Shown here in pieces: positions 1-7,004 of a DNA stretch of 9,083 nt. The stretch's first letter is position 1. The number at the start of each line of letters is the position of its first letter. Origin of the DNA: Methanoregula sp. (GTDB lineage: Archaea > Halobacteriota > Methanomicrobia > Methanomicrobiales > Methanospirillaceae). The notes beneath the pieces were generated by a model. It searched no databases. It was not told the origin of the DNA and saw only the letters and a program-made list of their open reading frames with translations. Made by a program: the position numbers and the translations under genes. The stretch covers positions 1 through 9,083 of the forward strand of contig PNBP01000094.1 in the NCBI GenBank assembly GCA_003136075.1, in the 5' to 3' direction.

Positions 1-38
1 TGATCTACGAGAACGTGTTCAACCCGGTTAAAAAATAA
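1..38 (+). CDS. 3' end of an upstream gene (partial)
   Basis: Reading from base 3 gives IYENVFNPVKK followed by a TAA stop at 36-38. The short tail has ordinary codon choice and a basic end, and a run of seven T follows directly, so it is probably the C-terminus of a gene that begins left of the window. Eleven residues are too few to recognise a family. It could be a chance open stretch; the stop plus T-run is the only support. Confidence 0.5.
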   Translation, partial: IYENVFNPVKK

Positions 39-45
39 TTTTTTT
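39..45 (+). terminator. T-run terminator after the partial gene
   Basis: Seven T residues immediately follow the TAA of the partial gene at the left edge. Archaeal transcription commonly stops at such T-tracts without needing a hairpin. The assignment rests only on position and composition. Confidence 0.45.
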
Positions 46-77
46 CATACAGTTTAACCCAATTCTTCCCGTTAGAG

Positions 78-106
78 TGAATAAAATTCTACCAAAATTT
101 TATTCA
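78..106. repeat. perfect 11-bp inverted repeat upstream of the surface protein
   Basis: TGAATAAAATT (78-88) is exactly complementary to AATTTTATTCA (96-106), with the 7-base spacer CTACCAA. It lies about 25 bp before a TATA-like sequence and 60 bp before the start of the surface-protein gene. It could be an operator for a dimeric regulator or a hairpin in the 3' region of the preceding gene. An AT-rich setting makes chance palindromes more likely, but 11 perfect pairs are long. Confidence 0.5.
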
Positions 107-130
107 TTTTTAAAATGATAATCTCCAGTT

Positions 131-140
131 TTATTTAATA
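131..140 (+). promoter_or_regulatory. TATA-like promoter of the surface-protein gene
   Basis: TTATTTAATA lies about 26 bp upstream of the ATG at 166. No Shine-Dalgarno sequence is visible before that ATG. This spacing fits an archaeal TATA box that starts transcription at or within a few bases of the start codon, so the message may be leaderless. The call is inferred from spacing and base composition. Confidence 0.45.
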
Positions 141-165
141 GTAAACAAACCGAATCTTCCATGAA

Positions 166-1215
166 ATGATCGCCGCCACGAAGGTAACCCACAGCAACTA
201 TTTTCGTCCGCACTACGTGATTTTTGTTCTTTTCATTCTCTGGTTTGTCTCTGCCGGTGTCATCGCAGTTTCCCTATCGCCCGGTTCATCGTCATCCTCG
301 TCTGCGGTGATTGCAAAGGGCGACCCGGTATATATTCAAGGGATCGCAACCGGCCATCCCCAGAACGGACTTCAGGTCTGGGTTATCGGGAATAATTATC
401 TGAAGGTATCCACCATCTCGACAAATGCCGATAATACGTATGAATATGAACTTACCAAAGCAGACACGCTCAATCTGGCATCGGGACAGTACTTTGTCCT
501 GATCCAGCACCCAATGATGAACGGGCAGTTTGATGTATATTACAATCCCTCAAATGGGCAGGTAATCAACCGCGTGCTCGGTGGGGGAACGCCCATCTTC
601 CAGATGTCAGGTTCCGGCAGTCTCCAGAGCCCCAATTCTGCATCTGCGCTTGTTCAGGCAATCAGCAGCCAGAATATTGATGACACGTTTGCGACGGTAT
701 CATTTTTTGTCAATGAACCGGCAGCGTTTATCAACCCGATAGGAACCCATTCGGTTGGTGACAGGTTCACGATTTCAGGAAGCACCAACCTTGCTGTGGA
801 TGATAAGCTGCTCGTTGAAATTTATTCATCCTCATTTAACCCCACTTCAAAACAGCAGTCGGGAGAATTTTCCGGGGCTACGGGAGTCGTTAGCGTTGTT
901 CCGGGTTCCGGCGGTTACAACCAATGGTCCTTTGATGTGGACACATCCACCTTTAAACCGGATGAATACCTTGTTCAGGTATCCGGGGTGCTGGTGGATA
1001 TGACCGGTTCAGCAACATTCAACGTGATCCAAGGCCCGGTGACGACAATCCCCACTATCGTACCAGTTACGGTGATAACTACAACTCCTGAAACCCTGCA
1101 GACAACGATAGTTCCACCATCTCTTCCTACAACAAAGCAGGCACCGGTTTTTGTTGCAACAGGTATAGCCGCTGTCCTGATTGCCCTGGTAATTCGTCAT
1201 GGTGGTCGTTATTAA
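166..1215 (+). CDS. methanogen surface protein anchored at both ends
   Basis: The 349-residue product is predicted to sit on the cell surface. Residues 17-37 form a hydrophobic signal or anchor segment, followed by six serines (41-46). Residues 51-128 begin KGDPVYIQGIATG and read as a beta-rich domain ending near QYFVLIQHPM. A second beta domain spans about 188-290 (NPIGTHSVGDRFTISG to FNVIQGP). A Thr/Pro-rich stalk at about 291-325 leads to a C-terminal hydrophobic segment (326-343) and the basic tail RHGGRY. This layout resembles repeat-bearing Methanomicrobiales surface proteins and has the stalk, membrane segment and basic tail of archaeal C-terminal sorting signals, but I see no clear PGF motif. 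Function is unknown; adhesion or S-layer association is inference. The start at 166 keeps the hydrophobic segment close to the N-terminus. It is convergent with the next gene, with only 33 bp between the stops. Confidence 0.85.
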   Translation: MIAATKVTHSNYFRPHYVIFVLFILWFVSAGVIAVSLSPGSSSSSSAVIAKGDPVYIQGIATGHPQNGLQVWVIGNNYLKVSTISTNADNTYEYELTKADTLNLASGQYFVLIQHPMMNGQFDVYYNPSNGQVINRVLGGGTPIFQMSGSGSLQSPNSASALVQAISSQNIDDTFATVSFFVNEPAAFINPIGTHSVGDRFTISGSTNLAVDDKLLVEIYSSSFNPTSKQQSGEFSGATGVVSVVPGSGGYNQWSFDVDTSTFKPDEYLVQVSGVLVDMTGSATFNVIQGPVTTIPTIVPVTVITTTPETLQTTIVPPSLPTTKQAPVFVATGIAAVLIALVIRHGGRY

Positions 1216-1225
1216 GGAATCACCA

Positions 1226-1248
1226 GATTACTACTAATCCAAAAAAAA
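1226..1248 (-). terminator. hairpin and T8 tract between convergent genes
   Basis: On the minus strand eight T residues (1248-1241) follow directly after the TGA of the oxidoreductase gene. A 5-bp hairpin (GATTA 1226-1230, TAATC 1235-1239) lies just beyond. The T8 tract suits termination of the minus-strand gene. The hairpin could also slow transcription arriving from the surface-protein gene. Confidence 0.55.
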
Positions 1249-1947
1249 TCAGGTGCCAAAGTAACTGCTGTTCAGGTCGCCCGTATTGGAATATCCCCGC
1301 TGTTCCCAGTATCCGTGATACGAAGGATCATCCGTGAGTTCGATCTTCAAAATCCACTTGATCCATTTATATCCCCACTTATCCTCTGCAACGAGTGCGA
1401 ACGGATAACCCCGTTCGGCCGGCATGGTAACGTTGTTCATCCGGTATGCCATGAGAATATCACGATCAGTGAAGTACGCAAGCGGGAACGAGGTGGTGTA
1501 CCTGTCATACGCTGTAAAAATCACGGTGTTGGCGCGGGGGTCTGCCCCGGCGTCTGCAATTAGATCCCGGACAAGGACGCCTTCCCAGAGGATGGTTGCA
1601 TCCCATCCCTCCACACAGTGGAGGGTAACCACTTTTGAATAATGAGGATATTTTCTGAGGACTTCATCATACGTGTATACAACGGTCCGGTTCGTCAGGC
1701 CGGTTATGGTCAAGTGGTAATCAGTGATGTTGATATGCTGAGGCCCGGATATGGAATTTTCCCGGAAATCATTCACTGACGAGAGATCCTTGCCGTTATA
1801 GGACCGCACCTCGACCGGTGCAAGAGGTGTCGTTCCCATGCCCGCACCTGTTCCAAAACCCGCAGGTGAGGGCCGGATTACCAGTATCCCGGCGATCACA
1901 ACGATAAGGCACACGCACAGTCCAACAAGAATTACCCGTTTGTCCAT
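1249..1947 (-). CDS. membrane-anchored molybdopterin oxidoreductase, sulfite oxidase/YedY (MsrP) fold
   Basis: The 232-residue protein has an N-terminal membrane segment (about 5-24), a linker, and a molybdopterin-binding domain from about residue 65 to the end. C111 in LHCVEGW is the expected cysteine ligand of molybdenum. The segment near 179-200 (RGYPFALVAEDKWGYKWIKW) matches the conserved pterin-binding and structural region, and GYWEQRGYSNTGD near the C-terminus is typical of the family. Relatives reduce oxidised methionine or other sulfoxides or oxidise sulfite; the substrate here cannot be read. It lacks the heme-binding and dimerisation domains of full sulfite oxidases, as YedY does. 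No twin-arginine motif is visible before the membrane segment, which is odd for an exported molybdenum enzyme. An in-frame TGA nine bases upstream fixes ATG 1947 as the earliest ATG. It is divergent from the small membrane protein at 2064, a likely partner. Confidence 0.88.
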   Translation of the reverse strand: MDKRVILVGLCVCLIVVIAGILVIRPSPAGFGTGAGMGTTPLAPVEVRSYNGKDLSSVNDFRENSISGPQHINITDYHLTITGLTNRTVVYTYDEVLRKYPHYSKVVTLHCVEGWDATILWEGVLVRDLIADAGADPRANTVIFTAYDRYTTSFPLAYFTDRDILMAYRMNNVTMPAERGYPFALVAEDKWGYKWIKWILKIELTDDPSYHGYWEQRGYSNTGDLNSSYFGT

Positions 1948-2063
1948 GAAGCATCATGGGCACCGGAATTCATCAAGCCTTGGATCCGGGCAGGAAACCT
2001 GCTGCCGCTGTCATAACCTCCATAATCTCCGGCACCCAAATCCTGCACAAGGAAGGTATTTTG
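1948..2063. promoter_or_regulatory. shared divergent promoter region of the oxidoreductase pair
   Basis: These 116 bp separate two divergent starts and must hold both promoters unless the right-hand gene starts earlier. No clear TATA box is visible. A 5-bp hairpin, GCAGG-AAA-CCTGC, lies at 1990-2002. GGAAGG at 2051-2056, 7 bases before ATG 2064, is a reasonable ribosome-binding site and supports that start over the in-frame ATG at 1956. Confidence 0.4.
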
Positions 2064-2333
2064 ATGGACAGGAATTTTATCCGGTGGTCGTTGGATGTGA
2101 TAATGGCTGTGGCATTCACGCTCTCTTTTGTGACAGGGATGCTGAAGTTCACGCTGCTCCTTCGAATGACCGGGCTTGGCAGAATCATTCTCCCATCTGC
2201 AGGCATTTCCGATCTGCACGACTGGTCGAGCGTTCTTCTTGGGGTGCTGGTCTTTGTCCACCTGTATCTCAACAGGGCTGAGATCATGGCGATGACAAAA
2301 AAGGTCATTGCCGGGAAAATGTCGGGTAAGTGA
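2064..2333 (+). CDS. small DUF4405-like membrane protein, possible b-heme partner of the oxidoreductase
   Basis: The 89-residue product has two membrane helices. The first is about 8-28 (RWSLDVIMAVAFTLSFVTGM) and the second about 53-70 (WSSVLLGVLVFVHLYLN), ending in a basic tail. H52 (SDLHDW) and H66 (FVHLYLN) are separated by 13 residues across the second helix, the same spacing used by heme-ligating histidine pairs in cytochrome b helices. The pattern of a tryptophan-rich N-terminal helix, a glycine, an HDW motif and VHL fits the DUF4405 family, of which this would be a minimal member. ATG 2064 is preferred over ATG 1956 because of the GGAAGG site and because the upstream extension is not membrane-like. 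Divergent placement beside a YedY-like enzyme suggests the role YedZ plays for YedY, but the protein is far smaller than YedZ. Heme binding is inference. Confidence 0.72.
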   Translation: MDRNFIRWSLDVIMAVAFTLSFVTGMLKFTLLLRMTGLGRIILPSAGISDLHDWSSVLLGVLVFVHLYLNRAEIMAMTKKVIAGKMSGK

Positions 2334-2402
2334 TAACTGCTGTGAATGGGGCGAAAAAAAATCCAAAATCATGGGAAATCCTGCTGTCTGAACCGGAGAC
2401 CA

Positions 2403-2436
2403 AGTCCCCCAAGGGGACTCTCTTTAAAAAAAGAGA
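2403..2436. terminator. two adjacent perfect hairpins between convergent genes
   Basis: AGTCCCC (2403-2409) pairs with GGGGACT (2413-2419) around a CAA loop. Directly next to it TCTCTTT (2419-2425) pairs with AAAGAGA (2430-2436) around AAAA. The pair sits 70 bp after the stop of the small membrane protein and about 140 bp beyond the stop of the opposing archaellin-like gene, so it may end or stabilise the 3' end of either message. The rest of the 2334-2573 gap shows no convincing gene. Confidence 0.5.
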
Positions 2437-2573
2437 TTATGCCAGCTTTACAATAGATTTTTGTGTCTGCACTCTTCCGGTGAATCGTTTGTGGTCCCGT
2501 ATTGTATCTACCGGTTAAAGACCCACAATTGGAACATCTGCCGGATCATCACCCGGTAAAAGATTACCCCCGC

Positions 2574-3227
2574 TTATCCTAGGTTTGTCAATGAGGTAAT
2601 GCCGGGCGGTACAGTTCGGGTAAGAGGAAGGATCTCCCCGTTCTGCGGCGCGATGGTCATGGTGAACTGCTGGTAGGAAGCCGTATGCCCCGCAGGACAC
2701 ACGAGGATTGTGAACTGTTCAGAACCTTCAAGCAACAGATCCTGATCAGCACCTTTCATCGGTATAAAATTTGACTTCTGCGTGATTGTCCAGTTCGGGC
2801 AGACCAACAGGGGGGTCTGTACAAGAGAGAGTTTTTCCTGATCATTCCCGCTCGCCCAGAACACAGTTGCATGACCCATATCGATTGCACCCGTGGTCAT
2901 GACGAAGGGCTGGATCGTAAGCTCAAAAGCTCCCAGCGCCTGTGCATTCTGTGATCTGAACTGGACCGGAACACCGTCTATTACACCATCAACCGCAGGA
3001 TCGCCAAAAATGCCCCCGGGATCCGTGATAAGATTGCTCGTCCCCACAATATCGTTTGCGATCATCCCCTGTTTTTGTTTTTGCTGGGCTCCCAAAACCG
3101 GTGTTTTACTATGGGACAACTCTCCATACCCGAGATACCCAATAACCAGTATCGCGGCTGCCAGCATCAGGATGAGTCCCAGCCCGGTTACCGCATTCTC
3201 GTTATAGGGTGAATGTCTGTTGACCAT
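2574..3227 (-). CDS. orphan archaellin-like protein with a non-standard N-terminus
   Basis: The 217-residue product has one N-terminal membrane helix (about 13-33) and an extracellular beta domain. The layout from TGLGLILML through IDMGHATVFWAS (115-126), NWTIT (145-149), LEGSEQFTILV (167-177) and PLTRTVPPGI (201-210) follows the order of motifs in Methanomicrobiales archaellins, including the late EQF and LTRT-P elements. Two archaellin hallmarks are missing: a basic residue plus glycine before the mature N-terminus, and the glutamate of TGLE, here TGLG. Such a protein may not be processed or polymerised. It could be a divergent archaellin, a pilin, or an ArlF/ArlG-type stator protein, which also pairs one helix with an archaellin-like beta-sandwich. 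ATG 3227 is chosen because GAG at 3236-3238 then lies 8 bases upstream; GTG 3233 is an alternative. NWT is a possible N-glycosylation site. No other archaellum genes are in the window. Confidence 0.65.
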   Translation of the reverse strand: MVNRHSPYNENAVTGLGLILMLAAAILVIGYLGYGELSHSKTPVLGAQQKQKQGMIANDIVGTSNLITDPGGIFGDPAVDGVIDGVPVQFRSQNAQALGAFELTIQPFVMTTGAIDMGHATVFWASGNDQEKLSLVQTPLLVCPNWTITQKSNFIPMKGADQDLLLEGSEQFTILVCPAGHTASYQQFTMTIAPQNGEILPLTRTVPPGITSLTNLG

Positions 3228-3555
3228 AATCACATCTCAAGTTTCATCCGATTCATGCATGCTTCATTTGACAGGTCATTGCCGGGTGTCCTTTCATCGA
3301 CCGGAGATCAGAATTGTTGAACCGGGGGGAACTCAAATCCGATGTAAGAGACGCATCATGCACCGGCTTCGCAATCAATGATTTTAGGAACTGCGAAATA
3401 TTATACTCTCCCTGCTCAATTTCGCGACCGGAATTGATGACCGGAGAAGTGCGGCCTGACGTGCAGGTGGCATTTTTTATATTTTTTATGTATGCCCGGA
3501 TCTTTTTGCCAGAACGATTATGTGGTACTGGTATTTTTACCGGAATTTACAAATT
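3228..3555. other. 328-bp intergenic region with AT-rich element and an open frame lacking a start
   Basis: This gap separates the stop of the aldehyde dehydrogenase from the archaellin-like gene. It must contain the promoter of the latter; TATAATAT on the minus strand near 3397-3404 is the best TATA candidate but would leave a leader of about 170 bases. Around 3470-3490 lies a very A/T-rich stretch. A minus-strand frame stays open for almost 100 codons down to a TGA at 3253-3255 but has no good start or ribosome-binding site, so it is not called as a gene. Confidence 0.4.
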
Positions 3556-4986
3556 TTACCAGCCCATGAATAACGTTTTTGTCCGGGAATAACTTTCCAG
3601 TGCATGATACCCGTTCTCCCTGCCGATCCCGCTTTCATTCATCCCGCCAAAGGGAATTTCCGGGGGAATCATGAGATGACGGTTTACCCATATAATGCCG
3701 GCGTTTACTTCACGGTATACCCGTTTTACGGTTGAGAGATCTTTTGTCCAGATGGAAGCCCCGAGGCCATACCGTGTCCGGTTTGCTTCAGCAATGGCGG
3801 TATCCAGGTCCGGAAACGTCATGATGGGCAGGACCGGTCCAAAAATTTCAGTGGTGAGAAGACCGGACTGTGGATCGACATCGGTGATCAGGGTCGGTTT
3901 ATAGAAGAAACCTGCGTCATATTCCCCGCCGCTTAACGTACAACCCCCGGTGAGAATCGAGCCCTCGTCTTTTTCCCTGACGCGATTCATGCAGCTGCTC
4001 ATCCGGTCTACCTGCTCCCTGCTGACAAGAGGTCCGATATCTGTTCCCGGAGTGAGGCCATTACCTATTTTCATGCCTTCACTCAGATCCTTTAATTTTT
4101 TAATAAACCCAGTGGATATTTTCTCGTCAAGGTACAGGCGTTTGACCGCAGTACAGATCTGCCCGGCATTATAAAACCGTCCGCGAAGCGCTCCTTCGAC
4201 AGCCCGGTTCAGATCGGCATCAGCCATGACAATCATCGGATCAGAACCTCCGAGTTCAAGGGTAATGTCCTTGAACTGGTGTGCAGCCATCTCACGTATC
4301 CGGTAGCCGGTCGCACAATCCCCGGTAAATGATATTTTTCTTATCAAGGGGTGTTTCACGATTGCTTCCCCCACGGTTTCACCCGGGCCGGTGACCACGT
4401 TGAGTACTCCCGGTGGCAGACCCGCATCACGCATACAGCCCGCGATCTTCAGGTTTGTGAGCGGTGTCGCAGATGCCGGTTTGAGGACAAGGGTATTTCC
4501 CGCGAGTAATGCCGGACCGATTTTCCAGCCCATAATGATCACGGGCATGTTCCAGGGAATGATCGCACCACAGACGCCCAGAGGTTCCCGCATGACCATG
4601 CAGTCTCCCGCGCTGCCAAGATTGATCGCTTCACCCGCTGGCTTTCCGGCAATTGAGGCATAGTACTCAAGGATATTTGCACATCCCCTGACCTCATCAA
4701 TGGACTCCCGGAGGGGTTTGCCCTGTTCCCTGGTAAGAAGCCGGGCCAGATCCGTGTGCTGCTGCCGGATGAGTTCTGCTGCACGGCAGAGGACCATACC
4801 TCTCTCCCGTGTCGTCTTTTTTGACCAGGAATCAAATGCTCCCTGTGCAGATTCTACTGCATTATCGACGTCATGTGCTGACCCTCGGGGAACGTGGTCA
4901 AGCACAACTCCGGTTGCCGGATTGATTACCTCTGTCCAGGTTTCATCCAGCGACGCAGTTTCTTCCCCACCAATTAACATGTTCAT
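3556..4986 (-). CDS. NAD(P)-dependent aldehyde dehydrogenase, GabD/lactaldehyde dehydrogenase-like
   Basis: The 476-residue cytoplasmic enzyme oxidises an aldehyde to the carboxylic acid with NAD(P)+. All hallmarks are present: PWN with oxyanion-hole N146, cofactor lysine K169 in VLKPAS, general base E244 in LELGG, catalytic C278 in NAGQICTA, and E380 in EIFGP. FTGDCATG (220-227) replaces the usual FTGS glycine motif. A serine rather than glutamate after KPA, as in E. coli GabD, suggests NADP+ use. Candidate substrates are succinate semialdehyde or lactaldehyde; the latter would suit F420 side-chain chemistry, but nothing in the window decides this. The start at ATG 4986 (MNMLIGG) matches family N-termini; GGGGGA at 4995-5000 is nine bases upstream, and a stronger AGGAGATC lies at 5002-5009. 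An upstream ATG at 5031 would add 15 unlikely residues. It begins 72 bp after the moeA-like stop on the same strand, so they may be co-transcribed. Confidence 0.92.
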   Translation of the reverse strand: MNMLIGGEETASLDETWTEVINPATGVVLDHVPRGSAHDVDNAVESAQGAFDSWSKKTTRERGMVLCRAAELIRQQHTDLARLLTREQGKPLRESIDEVRGCANILEYYASIAGKPAGEAINLGSAGDCMVMREPLGVCGAIIPWNMPVIIMGWKIGPALLAGNTLVLKPASATPLTNLKIAGCMRDAGLPPGVLNVVTGPGETVGEAIVKHPLIRKISFTGDCATGYRIREMAAHQFKDITLELGGSDPMIVMADADLNRAVEGALRGRFYNAGQICTAVKRLYLDEKISTGFIKKLKDLSEGMKIGNGLTPGTDIGPLVSREQVDRMSSCMNRVREKDEGSILTGGCTLSGGEYDAGFFYKPTLITDVDPQSGLLTTEIFGPVLPIMTFPDLDTAIAEANRTRYGLGASIWTKDLSTVKRVYREVNAGIIWVNRHLMIPPEIPFGGMNESGIGRENGYHALESYSRTKTLFMGW

Positions 4987-5058
4987 GGTAAAATTCCCCC
5001 AGATCTCCTGATCTCTTCTTGTGCAGAGCACATCTATAAAGATACGGGGAGATTTTGG

Positions 5059-6969
5059 TCAGGATAGCACGAGAGAATTATTTTCAAAGGTTATCTCGCA
5101 TTCTGTCTTGTCCCCTGATACGCTCCGTATTTTTCCTGTCCGGCTGGTATCATAGGCGCCTGAATATTCCAGCCGGTTCCGGTATACCGGTGAGTTGATC
5201 AGCGATATCAGGGTACAAATACGGGAATCGGCCAGCATTTCCCGGTGCATGGCCAGTTCATATTGTTCCCGTGCGAGCGGCAAAAACTCTAGACCGTGGG
5301 CTTTTGCAATCCCGGATGTACACATGCCGGCATCGGCGTGACCGTTTCGTATCGCGGCGGCCACCATTTTCAGGTTCGCAACCTCGTGATGATACCCGTC
5401 AATCTGTGACGGATCAATTCCTTTTGAATCCAGGAGTTGATCAAATGCCATACGGGTCGACGAGTCTTTACGGGTATTGATATACCGTAATGACGTCAGA
5501 TCTTCCAGAGTTATGCTATCGTGCGAGGCGATACCCTGCTGGATCATGGCTATATGGACAAAGGCGAGATCCATCGATGACAGGTGCGGGAGAATAAACG
5601 GGCAGTCCGCCAGCAGGGATGAAGCGGGCAGGTTCATCGGTGCTGCATGGCAGGCATGGCGTTTGAGCGCGATAAGAGCCCCGGCGTTCCCGGTATTGAC
5701 CGCGTGGATGAACATACCCTGGTCATGGGCAATTATACCCAGTTCTTCGAGCGCGGGATCCAGCGTGCCGGAGAAAATGAGCGTCCGTTCAATACTTGCC
5801 GGGTCGGTTGTCAGAAATACATCCAGTTCATGTCCGGCGGAGTACCCTTCCACTGGAGCAGGAATATGAGAATACCCGTTGGCCTTGATGGTAGCCATCT
5901 GGACTCCGGAACTCCGGGAATTGGGTACACCCCAGTACGCAGGGCCAATCCTTCCAACGGTCACCGGGACAAATTCATCAAACCCAATATCGGTACTGAG
6001 CGGTGTTGCGAGTTTTGCACGGACCCGGTGCCGTGGTGCCGGTGCAAGACCCCATGCTTCAAGAAGTGGTGCCGCAAATTCCCGCAGTGCGGTTTGTGCA
6101 GCGAGGGGATAACCAGGAAGACCGATAACCGGCTTCTGGTTGATTTTCCCCAGCATTACCGGTTTTCCCGGCTTAACGGCTACACCATGGAAGATAAGTT
6201 CGCCAAGTGAGGAAATGACCTGTGATGTATAATCCCGTGTACCTGCAGACGATCCCGCCGATATAAGGACAAGGTCATTGGTTTCAACAGCGGAGACCAT
6301 CGCTTTTTTTATCTCATCAGGGTCAGCGCGAACAATAGGCAGGCGGGTACAGTGTGCTCCCATCGCTTCGAGAAATACCTGTGCCATGATCGTGTTGCTC
6401 TCGACAACTTGGCCGGGAGACGGGCGTACCCCAAGAGGGACAAGTTCGGAACCGGTAGGAATTATCCCGACATTGACCATCCTTGCATTGATCCGGACAA
6501 TCCCGTATGTTGCGAGGGCTCCGATATCAAACGCCCGTATACGATGGCCCCGGGGCAGGACAAGACGGTTTTCAAAGATGTCTTCACCTGCAGCCCTGAT
6601 GTGCTGCCCGGGTGCGGCAGATTTACGGATAAGGTACTTTTCGCCGTCCTGCCAGGTATCTTCGATCATAATGACCGCGTCAAACGATGGCGGTACGATA
6701 TTTCCGGTGTTTACCAGCGTACATTCTTCCAGAGTAACGGGCGACTGGTCGCTGGCGTCAAGGGTATCCCGGCTTTTTACTGCGATACCATCCATTGCCG
6801 CGATATTTACTTCCGGTACTGAGTATTTTGCATAGATCGGGGCAGCCACGATCCGCCCGAGCGATTCGATCAGCGGTACCAGTTCAGTCCGGCTAGGATC
6901 GACAAATGAATTTTTTAAAAGATTTAACGCCTCTTCAAGGGAACAGAGCGATAAATAACGCTTTACCAT
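5059..6969 (-). CDS. moeA: MoeA-like molybdopterin molybdenumtransferase fused to a periplasmic-binding-protein domain
   Basis: The 636-residue protein joins two modules. Residues 1-400 are a full MoeA: AAMDG (57-61) in the N-terminal domains, the molybdopterin-binding loop AGSSAGTRD (238-246) with its acidic residue, VKPGKP (265-270), GLPGYP (283-288), and the C-terminal beta domain to about 385. MoeA inserts molybdate or tungstate into adenylated molybdopterin. Residues about 402-605 are a PBP-like (PF12727-type) domain with [36 protein letters not shown] and HADAGM. This fusion is known in archaea and some bacteria; the second domain is thought to bind an oxyanion or cofactor intermediate, without firm proof. 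There is no signal peptide, so the binding domain is cytoplasmic. The start is secured by GGTGATC (6975-6981) five bases before ATG 6969. The molybdopterin enzyme 3 kb away is a plausible customer. Archaeal genomes often carry two moeA copies, so a plain MoeA may exist elsewhere. Confidence 0.92.
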   Translation of the reverse strand: MVKRYLSLCSLEEALNLLKNSFVDPSRTELVPLIESLGRIVAAPIYAKYSVPEVNIAAMDGIAVKSRDTLDASDQSPVTLEECTLVNTGNIVPPSFDAVIMIEDTWQDGEKYLIRKSAAPGQHIRAAGEDIFENRLVLPRGHRIRAFDIGALATYGIVRINARMVNVGIIPTGSELVPLGVRPSPGQVVESNTIMAQVFLEAMGAHCTRLPIVRADPDEIKKAMVSAVETNDLVLISAGSSAGTRDYTSQVISSLGELIFHGVAVKPGKPVMLGKINQKPVIGLPGYPLAAQTALREFAAPLLEAWGLAPAPRHRVRAKLATPLSTDIGFDEFVPVTVGRIGPAYWGVPNSRSSGVQMATIKANGYSHIPAPVEGYSAGHELDVFLTTDPASIERTLIFSGTLDPALEELGIIAHDQGMFIHAVNTGNAGALIALKRHACHAAPMNLPASSLLADCPFILPHLSSMDLAFVHIAMIQQGIASHDSITLEDLTSLRYINTRKDSSTRMAFDQLLDSKGIDPSQIDGYHHEVANLKMVAAAIRNGHADAGMCTSGIAKAHGLEFLPLAREQYELAMHREMLADSRICTLISLINSPVYRNRLEYSGAYDTSRTGKIRSVSGDKTECEITFENNSLVLS

Positions 6970-6974
6970 GCCGG

Positions 6975-6981
6975 GATCACC
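6975..6981 (-). promoter_or_regulatory. strong ribosome-binding site of the moeA-like gene
   Basis: GGTGATC on the minus strand is complementary to the 3' end of archaeal 16S rRNA (GGATCACCTCCT) and ends five bases before the ATG at 6969. It fixes the start and is the clearest Shine-Dalgarno sequence in the window. Confidence 0.8.
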
Positions 6982-7004
6982 AAAAGATCGACTGCCAGGA
7001 ATCC

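Noticed and set aside
1956..2063. An in-frame N-terminal extension of the small membrane protein starting at ATG 1956
   Set aside because: The extra 36 residues are not membrane-like or family-like, the start would lie only 8 bp from the opposing gene, and GGAAGG precedes ATG 2064.
2330..2518. A 62-codon + strand frame beginning at the end of the small membrane protein gene
   Set aside because: It runs through the twin hairpins, has low-complexity lysine-rich content and no protein-family character.
3314..3592. A 92-codon + strand frame starting with TTG
   Set aside because: It uses a weak start without a ribosome-binding site, overlaps the end of the aldehyde dehydrogenase gene and has no recognisable motif.
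4987..5031. Fifteen-residue upstream extension of the aldehyde dehydrogenase
   Set aside because: Family N-termini begin near MLIGG, and the extension would cover the likely ribosome-binding sites.
5271..6835. Several long + strand frames across the moeA-like gene
   Set aside because: They lie opposite a clearly recognisable MoeA fusion, are arginine/serine/proline-rich, and are typical antisense artefacts.
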